Below, piece after piece: positions 1 to 7,673 of a stretch of DNA of 19,094 nucleotides. A program made the translations under genes and the position numbers. Every line of letters starts with the position of its first letter. The stretch's first letter is position 1. The notes under the pieces were generated by a model. The model searched no databases and was not told where the DNA came from. It saw only the letters and a list, made by a program, of their open reading frames with translations. This DNA comes from JAQVUB01 sp033809415 (GTDB taxonomy: Bacteria > Verrucomicrobiota > Lentisphaeria > Oligosphaerales > Oligosphaeraceae), in NCBI GenBank assembly GCA_033809415.1, contig JAPXLT010000062.1, positions 1 through 19,094 on the forward strand, in the 5' to 3' direction.

Positions 1-77
1 CCCCCTGCCCCCTGCCCCCTGCCCCCTGCCCCCTGCCCCCTGCCCCCTGCCCCCTGCCCCCTGCACCCTGCACCCTC
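1..77. repeat. 7-bp tandem array (CCCCCTG)n, enters from left edge
   Basis: Nine exact CCCCCTG units (1-63) are followed by two diverged units, CACCCTG and CACCCTC. The array is cut by the window edge, so its true length is unknown. It abuts the stop codon of the YkgJ-type gene (78-80). The minus strand reads runs of five G separated by CA, a strong G-quadruplex-type pattern. The unit resembles the C-rich right arm of the MITE-like elements further along (CCCCCTGCACCC), so this may be the edge of another, degenerate copy; that link is inference. Confidence 0.95.
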
Positions 78-401
78 TCAGCGGTATTCGCCCTGGCATT
101 GTTCGAGGAATTCAGGGGGGACGGTCCATCCCTCCGGGAAAGTGCGGCACTGCAAGGGTTTGACTGGATGAATCTGGCAACGGTTGTCTTCTGTCAGAAA
201 AATGCAGGCTCCATCGGCACGGTCGGTCAGAATAAGGCTTTTGCGGTTTGGTGCAAGAATCGTATAGCGTTCCTGAAAATCTGCTTCTGTGATTTGCAGA
301 TATTCAGCGATGGCAGAGATTTCCTCGCTTCGGATGCGGACAATTCCCGGCCAGCGGCAGCAAGCTCCGCAACCACTGCAATGAAATACTTTATCAGACA
401 T
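78..401 (-). CDS. YkgJ-family cysteine cluster protein
   Basis: A 107-residue protein of the YkgJ / CxxCxxCC family (Pfam PF03692), presumed to bind a metal ion or Fe-S cluster; no reaction is firmly established for the family. The N-terminus shows C8-x2-C11-x2-C14-C15. Further cysteines lie in the motifs ACIFL, CQIHP, QCRTFPEGW and, near the end, EQCQG, which is the usual spacing for the family, so the protein looks complete despite the tandem array that abuts its stop codon. It starts 6 nt after the UPF0280 stop without a clear ribosome binding site, which suggests translational coupling and makes it the last gene of the sulfur cluster. A redox or cluster-related helper role for that cluster is inference. 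Confidence 0.85.
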   Translation of the reverse strand: MSDKVFHCSGCGACCRWPGIVRIRSEEISAIAEYLQITEADFQERYTILAPNRKSLILTDRADGACIFLTEDNRCQIHPVKPLQCRTFPEGWTVPPEFLEQCQGEYR

Positions 402-407
402 GATTTT

Positions 408-1145
408 TTATGGGAAAATGGCGTTTCGGTCCCGAGTGACTAGATTTTGATTTGCAACTGGGTTCTGTTTCACCAGCTGCGGCAATTCACCGGCCAGACC
501 GATTTCTTCTCCGCAGACTGCCAGTACTCCGGAAACTCCCGGGATGCTCATGATTCTGTCCAAGGCTGGTTTCAGATCGGCGGGGGTTTTGATCAGGTTG
601 CAAGCCAAGGTGACAGCAGCGTCGGCCAGTGCGGCATCGGGTGCAGCTACCGTTGCCAGATCGCAATGCCCTAGGCTGACCGAATGCCCCATTTTACTGG
701 AGGAGGAGCAGAGAGACAGCGGCAACATGTCGGGTTCCAAAACAAATGCCAGTGCATTAAAAGGGCTGTTTTTCCCGGCAAAGAGTCCCACCTGCACCGG
801 ATGGTCGGAAGCGACATACAGATCACCGCCATTTTCGACGATCGTTTCCCTCACACCGCTGGCCAGCGCGGCCTCAACGGCAGCCTGGGCGATCGCTCCG
901 GCGACAGCCGCCATCGGGCCGACTCCCACCTGGGCTGCAGCAGCGGCCATGTTTTCCGCAATCGGTGGTGCCCCCGGCAGCAAACCGATCGGGACAAAGG
1001 AGGTGCGGAAAAGCGGTTGCACAAGCAGATAGGCCTCGAGCAGCTCGCGCTGCCGCCGTATTTCCGCCGTAACCAGGGAAAAACAGGGAGAGCAGATGCG
1101 GAAATTGCTGTCACGGTATGAATAGGATTGATAACGCCTTGGCAT
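408..1145 (-). CDS. UPF0280 family protein (COG2122), ApbE-like fold
   Basis: A 245-residue UPF0280/COG2122 protein. Family hallmarks are present: GVGPMAAVAGAIAQ, IVENGGD, VGLFAGKNSPF, a serine-rich stretch ending in GHSVSLG, and ALADAAVTLACN. In Methanosarcina a COG2122 protein has been linked genetically, together with COG1900 and a NIL-ferredoxin, to sulfide incorporation into cysteine/homocysteine; here it is clustered with exactly those partners. The open frame continues upstream to 1466, but residues before Met at 1145 are encoded by intergenic repeat DNA and overlap the ferredoxin gene. The start was placed where the family-like sequence begins (MPRRYQSYSYRDS). No Shine-Dalgarno is visible before it: the leader is a GTCCAT-rich repeat. 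Confidence 0.88.
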   Translation of the reverse strand: MPRRYQSYSYRDSNFRICSPCFSLVTAEIRRQRELLEAYLLVQPLFRTSFVPIGLLPGAPPIAENMAAAAAQVGVGPMAAVAGAIAQAAVEAALASGVRETIVENGGDLYVASDHPVQVGLFAGKNSPFNALAFVLEPDMLPLSLCSSSSKMGHSVSLGHCDLATVAAPDAALADAAVTLACNLIKTPADLKPALDRIMSIPGVSGVLAVCGEEIGLAGELPQLVKQNPVANQNLVTRDRNAIFP

Positions 1146-1402
1146 ATGGACGAGGGACAGGGACAAGAATGGACACGATGGACGGAATAGACAAGAATGG
1201 ACTGCTGAATGGACGATGGACGATGGACGATGGACAGAGATTATGTCGCGCCTTACAGGGCTAATTCCCAACATCGCCGATCCGACCGATCTGTCGGAGA
1301 AAGCAACAGACCAAACCGCGATTCTGCGCGCCATTCCATCCGTCGGAGCAACAGCCCTATAAAAATTTCGTGCCTTTTCGTGTCTTTTCGTTGTTAAAAA
1401 AC
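1146..1402. repeat. Repeat-rich spacer inside the sulfur cluster
   Basis: A 257-bp gap splits an otherwise tightly packed minus-strand cluster. From 1145 to about 1200 it carries scattered GGACA/ATGGAC motifs. At 1209-1236 there are four 7-bp units (ATGGACG x3, ATGGACA). At 1281-1298 there is a perfect 6-bp stem (TCCGAC, 6-nt loop, GTCGGA). At about 1298-1401 lies a dispersed repeat shared with 7450-7553. No convincing gene is seen. Confidence 0.85.
1298..1401 (-). repeat. Dispersed repeat family D, copy 1
   Basis: Closely similar to 7450-7553: both read ATTCTGC..GCCATT.CATCCGTC..AGCA.CA.CCCTA followed by an A/T run. The shared part then ends in 11-bp-phased units which on the minus strand read ACAACGAAAAG, ACACGAAAAGG, CACGAAATTTT. 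Lesser versions of the phased end occur at 5999-6038 and 15831-15870. It ends about 2 bp from the ferredoxin stop codon. The function is unknown and no open reading frame is conserved between copies. Confidence 0.75.
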
Positions 1403-1813
1403 TCAGAACGCGGCAGTACATGCTCCGAAAGGGCAATTGGCGATGCAGGCTGAGCATGCGATGCACAGCGACTCATTCAGCTCGACCTTCATCGTTGTGC
1501 GGTCTGCAATATGCAATGCATTGGTGGGGCAGTGGCTGAGGCAATTGCCGCAATGCGTGCACAAATCGAGGTCGCGCACGATTCCACTACCGGCCGCCTG
1601 GATGATCACTCCAAAACTGCGCACATAGTCCATGCCGCGCTCGATCCATTCATCTTCGCCGGTGACATCAAGCACCAGGAAGCCCTCCTGATCCTGGGTC
1701 ACTTTCGCGGCAAAGATATTGATCATCAGGTTATATTCCTTGACCAGCTGATAGACGATCGGCTTCTCCGTCTCACACTTGGGGAAACGCAATAAAAGTT
1801 TCTTCGTGGTCAT
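1403..1813 (-). CDS. NIL-domain ferredoxin, 2x[4Fe-4S]
   Basis: A 136-residue protein with an N-terminal NIL domain (about 1-78, the small ferredoxin-like domain also found in methionine ABC importers). The C-terminal part carries two classic 4Fe-4S motifs: CTHCGNCLSHCP and CIACSACIANCP. This is the architecture of Methanosarcina MA1822, the partner of the DUF39 protein MA1821 in homocysteine formation, probably supplying electrons for sulfur transfer. Its ATG overlaps the stop of the upstream DUF39 gene by 4 bp (ATGA at 1810-1813), so the two are translationally coupled. The length is normal for the family. Confidence 0.93.
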   Translation of the reverse strand: MTTKKLLLRFPKCETEKPIVYQLVKEYNLMINIFAAKVTQDQEGFLVLDVTGEDEWIERGMDYVRSFGVIIQAAGSGIVRDLDLCTHCGNCLSHCPTNALHIADRTTMKVELNESLCIACSACIANCPFGACTAAF

Positions 1814-3000
1814 ATCGTTTTCTCCCGCACCGGAAAGGGTTTCACAGACTGTTCCAAGGGCAGGCGCTGCAAGGGAGCCGACAATAAGAATCCGCCGGAG
1901 CGGATTTCCTCCTTGAGGATTTCGGCGATTTCCAGTGCCAGCGGATAAGACGACAGGGCACTAGTCTCGATTTTCTTTCCGAGGATTTCGATCTGCCCTG
2001 ATTTCAACTGTTCGTAATTGACATGCCCAAGGACTTTCCCGGTCTTCATCGGATAATCCGAACTGTAGTCAACCACCGGTGCGAAAATATCCCGGTCGCG
2101 GACGCAGACATTTTTCAGGATTCCGGCATTCAGCAATGGTATGGGGATTCCGACACCCAGAGCCAGGGAAACTCCATAGCCCCGAAGACTGCAACCGCGC
2201 ACATACTTTGCGCGCATTTGCTTCATATCTGCGGTCAAGGCAAGCGTTCCGGCGCCTTCCATCGGCACCCCGTTTTCGGAACGCTGGCAGGTCGGGCAAT
2301 GCTGCGTTCCTTCGGCATAGACATGCCCCCGTGCTCCGGCCAGCCAGACGGACGTGCCGACGCCGATCGTTTCATACCAGGGATCGTTCAACAGCGGAGA
2401 AAGCTGTCCAGCGGAACAATAACTGGCGTTCTTCATATTCGGCTTCAGCTGTCCCAAATATGTATAAAGGCGTTTGTCGGAACAGTTTACGGCCACATTG
2501 TAATTCTGGTAGCAGTTGCGCGGATTAACCATGACCGCCTGATTCAGGTCATGAATACTGATCTCCGTACGCAATTCACGCCGAGGATACTCCTGCGTGC
2601 CATAGGAAGTTGCGATGATTTCCACCGTCTTGCCGGCGACCAGCTTCTCAATCACATGACCACCGCCAAAAGAAAATTCACCGGGAAAAATCAAGTTGGC
2701 CGGCGCATTTACCCGCAATTGCGTCGCGCCCAGATAAGCATCCACGGCTGCCAAGCCGCTGTAAGCCATCACACCATCAATGGTGCAGTCTGAAATGCGG
2801 ATTTTCGGCACGCACTGGCCAAAGTTCAGAAAGCAGCCTGAAGAGCACATGGGGCCGAAGGTCGCTGTCGTCACCACATCGACTTCTGCCAGCGTCTTTT
2901 CAGCGCCATGCCGGTCAACGTAATCACTGATCTCGGCAGCGGTCAGAACCACCGCTTTACCGGAACTGATTTTATCATTGATTTCCTGATATGTTCTCAT
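1810..3000 (-). CDS. Homocysteine biosynthesis protein, DUF39 (COG1900)
   Basis: A 396-residue DUF39/COG1900 protein. Family members convert aspartate semialdehyde plus sulfide to homocysteine in many anaerobes, probably through a cysteine persulfide (established for the Methanosarcina relative). Visible hallmarks are VDVVTTATFGPMCSSGCFLNFG, the motif DGVMAYSGLAAVDAYLGAT, the GGGHVIEKLVAG motif, CxxC in TQHCPTCQ, and VRGCSLRGYGVSLALGVGIPIP. Several cysteines lie in conserved positions; which is catalytic cannot be said from this sequence. A GAGGCGG ribosome binding site lies about 12 nt before the ATG. The gene starts 23 nt after ptsP and overlaps the ferredoxin gene by 4 bp, so all three are probably one transcript. 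Confidence 0.93.
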   Translation of the reverse strand: MRTYQEINDKISSGKAVVLTAAEISDYVDRHGAEKTLAEVDVVTTATFGPMCSSGCFLNFGQCVPKIRISDCTIDGVMAYSGLAAVDAYLGATQLRVNAPANLIFPGEFSFGGGHVIEKLVAGKTVEIIATSYGTQEYPRRELRTEISIHDLNQAVMVNPRNCYQNYNVAVNCSDKRLYTYLGQLKPNMKNASYCSAGQLSPLLNDPWYETIGVGTSVWLAGARGHVYAEGTQHCPTCQRSENGVPMEGAGTLALTADMKQMRAKYVRGCSLRGYGVSLALGVGIPIPLLNAGILKNVCVRDRDIFAPVVDYSSDYPMKTGKVLGHVNYEQLKSGQIEILGKKIETSALSSYPLALEIAEILKEEIRSGGFLLSAPLQRLPLEQSVKPFPVREKTI

Positions 3001-3023
3001 CGATAGACTACCGCCTCAATAAC

Positions 3024-5387
3024 TTATGACAAACTCATCAAATCGATTTCCTTGCGCCGGTAAAAGTCGTCCAGTAATTTCTGCACATCAAGTTCGGAAC
3101 TCATCTGGCTGGCCTCCGCAAACAACTCATTGCACTCGATGATCGACACTTTTTCGATGCAGGAGCGCACAGCGGGGATAAAATTTGAATTCATGCTCAG
3201 GCGGCGCAAACCGGCGCCCAAGAGCAGCGGCAGTGCGCGAGCCTGTCCGGCCAGCTCTCCGCACAGGGACACCCGCTTTCCAGGAAATTGCGCCGTTTTC
3301 TGACAGATATACTGAAGGGTTCGCAACACAATCGGGTGGCTTTGCCTGTACCAGCGATTTACCCGGCTGTTTCCGCGGTCAACCGCAAACAGATATTGGA
3401 TCAAGTCATTGGTGCCGATGCTGATGAAATCCACCTTCGGCAGCAGCTGATCCAAGGCCACGACTGCGGAAGGCACCTCGAGCATGATGCCGAATTGATG
3501 CTTCCCGTCAAAGGCAATCCCATCCTCGCGCAAACTCGACTGTGCCTTTTCGAGGGCTTCTTTGGCCTGCAATAAATCATACAGGTCGCCGACCATGGGA
3601 AACATGATGCTGACCGGTCCCAATGCGCTGGTGCGCAAGATGGCCCGAAGGTGTGTATGGAGGAATTCCGGGTTTGACAGCAGGAAGCGCAGTCCCCGCC
3701 AGCCCAGGCTGGGATTGTCCTCATGTTCCCAGTTGATATATGGCAGTGGTTTGTCCCCGCCGATATCCAGCGCCCTTATCGTCACTGGATCCCCTTTTGC
3801 GGCACTGACCAAGCGGGAAATCACCCGGAACTGTTCTTCTTCATCGGGCATGGCGTTACGGATCATAAACATGAATTCCGTACGGTACAGGCCCACCTCC
3901 CGCACGCCTGCATTATGCAGATTGGCAAGCTCGCTGAACAGTGTGATATTGCCGGCAAGGTGCACGGTGACGCCGTCCAGCGTCTGCGGGACATCAGCCG
4001 GTTCCTGTTCCGTATTTTCACTGGCGGCGGCCTGTTTCAGTCGACGGAACAAAGCCAGCGGCTGACGGTACTGGCGCAGCAACGCGGCGGTGGGCTTGAG
4101 GTAGCACAGGCCGCTCTGGCAATCGAGGAGAAGCGTATTTCCGGAGCTGATCCGGCTCTGCGTGCCTTTGTCGCTGATCAGCATCGGGATATGCAGGGCT
4201 TTGGCCAGGATGGCCGCATGCGACGTCGGGCCGCCACTTTCGCAAATGATGCCGCAGACATGCTTCAACGGGGAGGCGATCAGCTGGGTGGGCAGCAATT
4301 CTTGGGCAACCAGGATGATCCGCTTGTCTGTGTGGTGAACGTTTTCGCCGTTTCCATCATGCACCGTCCCCCCATTGCGTATGATGTTGGCGGCGGCATT
4401 TTTGATGCGCAGCAAGACATCTTTCACATCATACAGACGCTCGCGAAGATACTCATCCGTAAAATTCTGATACTCGTCGCTGAATTTTTTGTAAGTCAAG
4501 CTCAAAGCGCTGTTCAGCGTATAGCCTTCCTGCAAATATTTTTGCAAATGCTCCTGCAAAACCGGATCATCCAGCAGCATGAGATACATGTCGAAGATCG
4601 AGATATCCGTCTCAGCCAGGACATCCACACTTTCCAGTGTGATTTTGCGAATTCCCTGACGGGCAGCCGCTATCGCCTTTTCCAGAAGTTCCTGTTCACG
4701 AGCCGGGTCCGCGCTCTTTTCGAGGTTCAGAATATTTAGCGAATCCGATGGTGCAAGCAGCATCGCATGTCCCCAGGTCACGCCGGAAACAATCGAGCGT
4801 CCCCGGAATACTGCGGCGGCGAGTCCCTCCGCTCCGGAAGCGGTGCGATCCTCGCCCGAATCGTCGGAGTCTGCGCTACTTCCATTTTCTGAGATTTGCC
4901 GAGTCAGGCTGGCATTCTGAATAAACGCGGCCAGCGGAGCAGCCAGTGCTTCGCACAGAGTCACCATGCGAGCAGGAAAGACCTGCTTGCTGCGACGCCC
5001 GACGGCCAATGTTCCGATCGCCTTGCCGCTGGCCATCAGCGGCACCACCATCAGGCTATTCACCCGCGAAGCCTGTCCGGCAAGCGGGCTGTCACATACC
5101 GGGAAGACCACCTGCAATGGAGTGTTGATGGTTTTTGCACGCTTGCAGGCAAGCTCGAGAATATTCAGAATAGGAGCAGCGGCGGGCTTCTCGTTCATCC
5201 GAAAGCCAAAGGCAGCCTGAATTTCAAGTTGAGAGGAAGTCGGATCCAGAAGACTGATCAAACACACCTGGGCATTCAGCTCGACGGCAATATGCTGGAC
5301 AATCCGCTGCAAAGCCAGATTATGATCCGATGCATGCGCAATCAGCCCGCAAATATCATGCACCAAAGTCAATCGCTCTTCACGCAT
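3024..5387 (-). CDS. ptsP: PTS-Ntr enzyme I (phosphoenolpyruvate-protein phosphotransferase with GAF domain)
   Basis: A 787-residue PtsP-type enzyme I. It phosphorylates itself from phosphoenolpyruvate on histidine and passes the phosphate to NPr/HPr in the cytoplasm. Domains: GAF sensor (about 1-165), a Ser/Asp-rich linker (165-185), PEP-utilizer N-terminal domain (about 195-330), phosphohistidine domain with GGPTSHAA (active His390), and a C-terminal TIM barrel. The barrel has GLYRTEF (Arg502), GGDKPLPY, SIGTNDLIQY and catalytic Cys709 in LCGELAG. All key residues are intact and the length is close to E. coli PtsP. The start is preceded by AGGGGG at 8 nt. The partner NPr/EIIA-Ntr genes are not in the window. 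Its place as first gene of a sulfur-assimilation cluster is unusual and suggests, but does not prove, shared control. Confidence 0.95.
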   Translation of the reverse strand: MREERLTLVHDICGLIAHASDHNLALQRIVQHIAVELNAQVCLISLLDPTSSQLEIQAAFGFRMNEKPAAAPILNILELACKRAKTINTPLQVVFPVCDSPLAGQASRVNSLMVVPLMASGKAIGTLAVGRRSKQVFPARMVTLCEALAAPLAAFIQNASLTRQISENGSSADSDDSGEDRTASGAEGLAAAVFRGRSIVSGVTWGHAMLLAPSDSLNILNLEKSADPAREQELLEKAIAAARQGIRKITLESVDVLAETDISIFDMYLMLLDDPVLQEHLQKYLQEGYTLNSALSLTYKKFSDEYQNFTDEYLRERLYDVKDVLLRIKNAAANIIRNGGTVHDGNGENVHHTDKRIILVAQELLPTQLIASPLKHVCGIICESGGPTSHAAILAKALHIPMLISDKGTQSRISSGNTLLLDCQSGLCYLKPTAALLRQYRQPLALFRRLKQAAASENTEQEPADVPQTLDGVTVHLAGNITLFSELANLHNAGVREVGLYRTEFMFMIRNAMPDEEEQFRVISRLVSAAKGDPVTIRALDIGGDKPLPYINWEHEDNPSLGWRGLRFLLSNPEFLHTHLRAILRTSALGPVSIMFPMVGDLYDLLQAKEALEKAQSSLREDGIAFDGKHQFGIMLEVPSAVVALDQLLPKVDFISIGTNDLIQYLFAVDRGNSRVNRWYRQSHPIVLRTLQYICQKTAQFPGKRVSLCGELAGQARALPLLLGAGLRRLSMNSNFIPAVRSCIEKVSIIECNELFAEASQMSSELDVQKLLDDFYRRKEIDLMSLS

Positions 5388-5515
5388 CTCCTCAACCCCC
5401 TTTCATGACGAGTTGGAGATTCCGCAGAAACAAAGCCGGGAAGCGCCTTGTAGTCCAATGAAAGGAAACTTTTCTCCAATGCGTGATCCCTAGTCGTTTC
5501 TGAAATAATGAAAGA

Positions 5516-5876
5516 GCAGATTTGATTATAAGCCGGATTCTGTGTTCCACCCGGAGGTGGACTGACGACCATTCATCTAAGCGACCGATACCCGGAACTT
5601 ATTCCCCTTTGCAGGGGGCGCGGCACGGGCAGCGCCGTCGTTCCCTATTTGGTCTTGCACCGGAAGGGGCTTGCACTGCCGCCGCAGTTTCCTGACAGCG
5701 CGGTGGGCCCTTACCCCACCATTTCACCCTTACCCCGAAAGGCGGTATATTTTCTGTTGCGCTTTCCTTACTGCGGAATCTGGTCCGCAGCATCCGGCTT
5801 TTCAACCGGACTTCCTGCCCTGTGGTGTCCGGACTTTCCTCCCTGCCGAAGCAGAGCGGCCGTCCATCAAATCTGC
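5516..5876 (-). ncRNA. rnpB: RNase P RNA, bacterial class A
   Basis: On the minus strand the 5' part carries the conserved GAGGAAAGTCCGGACACC, the middle carries AGGGTGAAATGGTGGGGTAAG, and the 3' end carries ACAGAATCCGGCTTAT, all hallmarks of the catalytic RNA that trims tRNA 5' leaders. The ends were set by helix P1: GCAGATTTGAT at the 5' end pairs perfectly (11 bp) with ATCAAATCTGC at the 3' end. The length of about 361 nt fits the class. It lies 128 bp upstream of ptsP on the same strand with no strong terminator between them, so read-through into ptsP is possible. The short open frames on either strand here are artefacts of the RNA gene. Confidence 0.97.
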
Positions 5877-6211
5877 ATATTGTATTAATGTAATATCTTA
5901 ACCATGATGCGCCACTTGTAACGCGGGACTTTATTTCACCTAATCCTGAAAAAGACGTAAGGCGTCAAGTGAACCTGGGTAATCGAGGAATTCTTTTTGA
6001 ACAACGAAATGCTCGAAAGGACACGAAAAATTTTCATGGCAAGACGACACATTTGCGCAGAAAAAGCCATTTCCATGAAATTTTTCGCCGCGATTCAGAC
6101 AGACTCCCCAGCCCTACACTCCACGCATCTGTCTCCCCTACCCCGCAATAAATCCGGGTGTCGTTTGAAGCCGTACTCCCCATATACTTTGCCGACGGAA
6201 TAGCGACTGGC
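5877..6211. other. Intergenic region between rnpB and the GntR/LacI regulator
   Basis: A 335-bp stretch without a credible gene. It should hold the rnpB promoter (minus strand, just above 5876), but the AT-rich sequence there has no clear -35 box. At 5999-6038 is a short member of the phased ACACGAAA repeat family. At about 6098-6135 the plus strand reads two C-rich blocks (CTCCCCAGCCC, CTCCCCTACCCC) flanked by complementary arms AGACAGA/TCTGTCT; the role is unknown. Confidence 0.6.
5999..6038 (+). repeat. Dispersed repeat family D, short phased end (copy 3)
   Basis: The plus strand reads GAACAACGAAATGCTCGAAA, then GGACACGAAAAATTTT. This matches the 11-bp-phased end of copies 1 and 2 (A(A/C)CACGAAAAG units running into an A/T block), but the longer shared part with CATCCGTC is not recognisable. 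Confidence 0.5.
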
Positions 6212-7360
6212 TCATCGACATACAACAGACGCTTTGCAAAAATATTCACAGGGGACGCGTCCATGCTGCGCTTCGCCTGGTTTTCCATGCTTGAAAAGGT
6301 TGTCGACAAAGTCCACCGCCATAGCTGCCATCGCTTGCCGGGAATGATTCAGCGAAGACAGGGCATACTTCTGGCTGCAATCGTCATATCCAACAACCGA
6401 CAAATCCTGAAACAGGCGAACTCCAAGCCCTTCAAGGAGCGGCAGCAGTTCATCAGCCAGCAAATCATTATGCAACCACATGGCGGTAGGCGCCCAAGGA
6501 CTCTTAATCTGTCCGATTACCTCTTCCAGCGAACTTTTTGCACCTTTCCAGATGACTGTACGAGTTTCGACCCCATATTCCCCAGCCAGTTTCTGGATGA
6601 CCTCGACCCGTTCACAGGCACAGTTGGCAAAAGTGGATACGGGTGGAAAGGGAAGATCGACCAGCAACAGACGCCTATGGGAACAGTCACCCAGATGCTG
6701 AAGCATCTTGCGAACGCCCGGAGCATAGTCCACCGTGACACTTCCGATATGAGAAAAAGTGCTGCGTCCGGAAACAAAAATATGCGGCACCGCATTCTGC
6801 TGCAAAAGCGCGTCAAAGCTCGGATCATTCCCGTTTGGACTGCCAAGCGTAATCACCCCCAGAGTTCGGGAAATGAAAGAATCCAACCAAAGCGAAATCT
6901 CCTTGGACGAGGCACACTTGGAGGGTAGCGGCGTAATCTTGACGGAGATGCCTAAGTCAGCGGCATGATCCATCAGCCCGGCAACCAGTTCGAGGCTCCT
7001 GCGGCGCATCATGCCGACATACTCCGACATTCGGTTCGGCAAAACCAAATTGATCGTTGGATAAGGCTGGCGATATTTTGAAGCCGCGTCGCCTGAGATT
7101 CTTGGATAGGAGCCACGCATCTCTGGGAGCGTGATATAGCCTTCGTCGGCCAACTGCAGATAGGCCTGATGAACAGTATTCCGGCTTACCGACAGTGCAT
7201 CGGAAAGGTAGCGTTCAGAGACGATCCTCGTGCCGGCAGCGACTCGGTGACGACGAATCTCATGACGCAACTGATTCGCAATCTGCAAACTAAGGGGAAT
7301 CAGAGACGTGCGGGTCAGCTCGATGCGAGGATGAAAAGTCGGCTCTCTCATAAAAAACAT
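6212..7360 (-). CDS. GntR/LacI-type hybrid transcriptional regulator
   Basis: A 382-residue DNA-binding regulator. Residues about 15-85 are a GntR winged helix-turn-helix (LSLQIANQLRHEIRR, AGTRIVSERYLSDALSVSRN, TVHQAYLQLADEGYI). The rest is a LacI-type sugar-binding domain (ITLGSPNG, VDYAPGVRKMLQHLGDCSHR, TAMWLHNDLLADELLPLLEGLGV, LSVVGYDDCSQ). This architecture is that of AraR-like carbohydrate regulators; the effector is probably a sugar or glycan fragment, not identifiable here. The start Met is not preceded by a ribosome binding site; a second Met three codons later is a possible start. It is divergent from the AAA-ATPase gene, and no obvious catabolic gene adjoins it, so its target is unknown. 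Confidence 0.88.
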   Translation of the reverse strand: MFFMREPTFHPRIELTRTSLIPLSLQIANQLRHEIRRHRVAAGTRIVSERYLSDALSVSRNTVHQAYLQLADEGYITLPEMRGSYPRISGDAASKYRQPYPTINLVLPNRMSEYVGMMRRRSLELVAGLMDHAADLGISVKITPLPSKCASSKEISLWLDSFISRTLGVITLGSPNGNDPSFDALLQQNAVPHIFVSGRSTFSHIGSVTVDYAPGVRKMLQHLGDCSHRRLLLVDLPFPPVSTFANCACERVEVIQKLAGEYGVETRTVIWKGAKSSLEEVIGQIKSPWAPTAMWLHNDLLADELLPLLEGLGVRLFQDLSVVGYDDCSQKYALSSLNHSRQAMAAMAVDFVDNLFKHGKPGEAQHGRVPCEYFCKASVVCR

Positions 7361-7392
7361 TATTGGACATGGTGATAAAAGTGGCTGTTTAT

Positions 7393-7421
7393 ATTGTACC
7401 GCTTTATTAGGCGTGTTTCAA
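7393..7421 (-). promoter_or_regulatory. Sigma70-type promoter of the GntR/LacI regulator
   Basis: On the minus strand TTGAAA (7421-7416) and TACAAT (7398-7393) are separated by exactly 17 bp. This would place transcription start near 7386, about 25 nt before the proposed ATG at 7360. The leader is short and lacks a ribosome binding site. Confidence 0.6.
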
Positions 7422-7449
7422 GCCTTTCTGATATTTTTATCTCTTTTTG

Positions 7450-7553
7450 AAGACAACAAAGACTAAAACCACAAATTCTGCATGCCATTTCATCCGTCAA
7501 AGCAGCAACCCTACAAAATTTTCCGCGCTTTCCGTGCTTTCCATGGACAAAAA
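7450..7553 (-). repeat. Dispersed repeat family D, copy 2
   Basis: Aligns along its length with 1298-1401: both share ATTCTGC..GCCATT.CATCCGTC..AGCA.CA.CCCTA and an A/T block, then 11-bp-phased units. Here the units on the minus strand are CGGAAAGC/CACGG-like rather than CACGAAAAG. The open frame of the following ATPase runs back through this repeat to 7482, which is why the longer start was not accepted. Confidence 0.75.
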
Positions 7554-7599
7554 ATGGGTTGCGGACGGTCATTCCGCGCCAAGTTCCGACCTTGGGTGG

Positions 7600-7628
7600 T
7601 TGGCAGGTTTTCTTTTTCATATTACAGT
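7600..7628 (+). promoter_or_regulatory. Possible promoter of the AAA-ATPase gene
   Basis: TTGGCA (7600-7605) and TACAGT (7623-7628) are separated by 17 bp, 46 bp upstream of the proposed ATG. The -10 box matches consensus only moderately. Confidence 0.35.
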
Positions 7629-7673
7629 AAACATATACTCGTCGGCGTGTCTTCTGTGTGGGGGATTCAAGCT

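Noticed and set aside
1146..1466. 107-codon N-terminal extension of the UPF0280 frame
   Set aside because: It overlaps the ferredoxin gene and is encoded by tandem and dispersed repeat DNA; family similarity begins at the Met at 1145.
3723..4739. 338-codon antisense frame opposite ptsP
   Set aside because: A shadow of ptsP, which has all conserved motifs over its full length.
5388..5515. Terminator of rnpB or separate ptsP promoter
   Set aside because: The best stem (GGAGA/TTTCC) is short with a wobble pair, and no paired -35/-10 boxes are convincing.
5877..5910. rnpB promoter on the minus strand
   Set aside because: A TACAAT lies near the 5' end, but it is only 2 nt from the P1 helix and no acceptable -35 box is found at the right distance.
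7482..7673. 64-codon upstream extension of the AAA-ATPase frame
   Set aside because: It runs through dispersed repeat copy 2; the Met at 7674 has a ribosome binding site and matches the family start.
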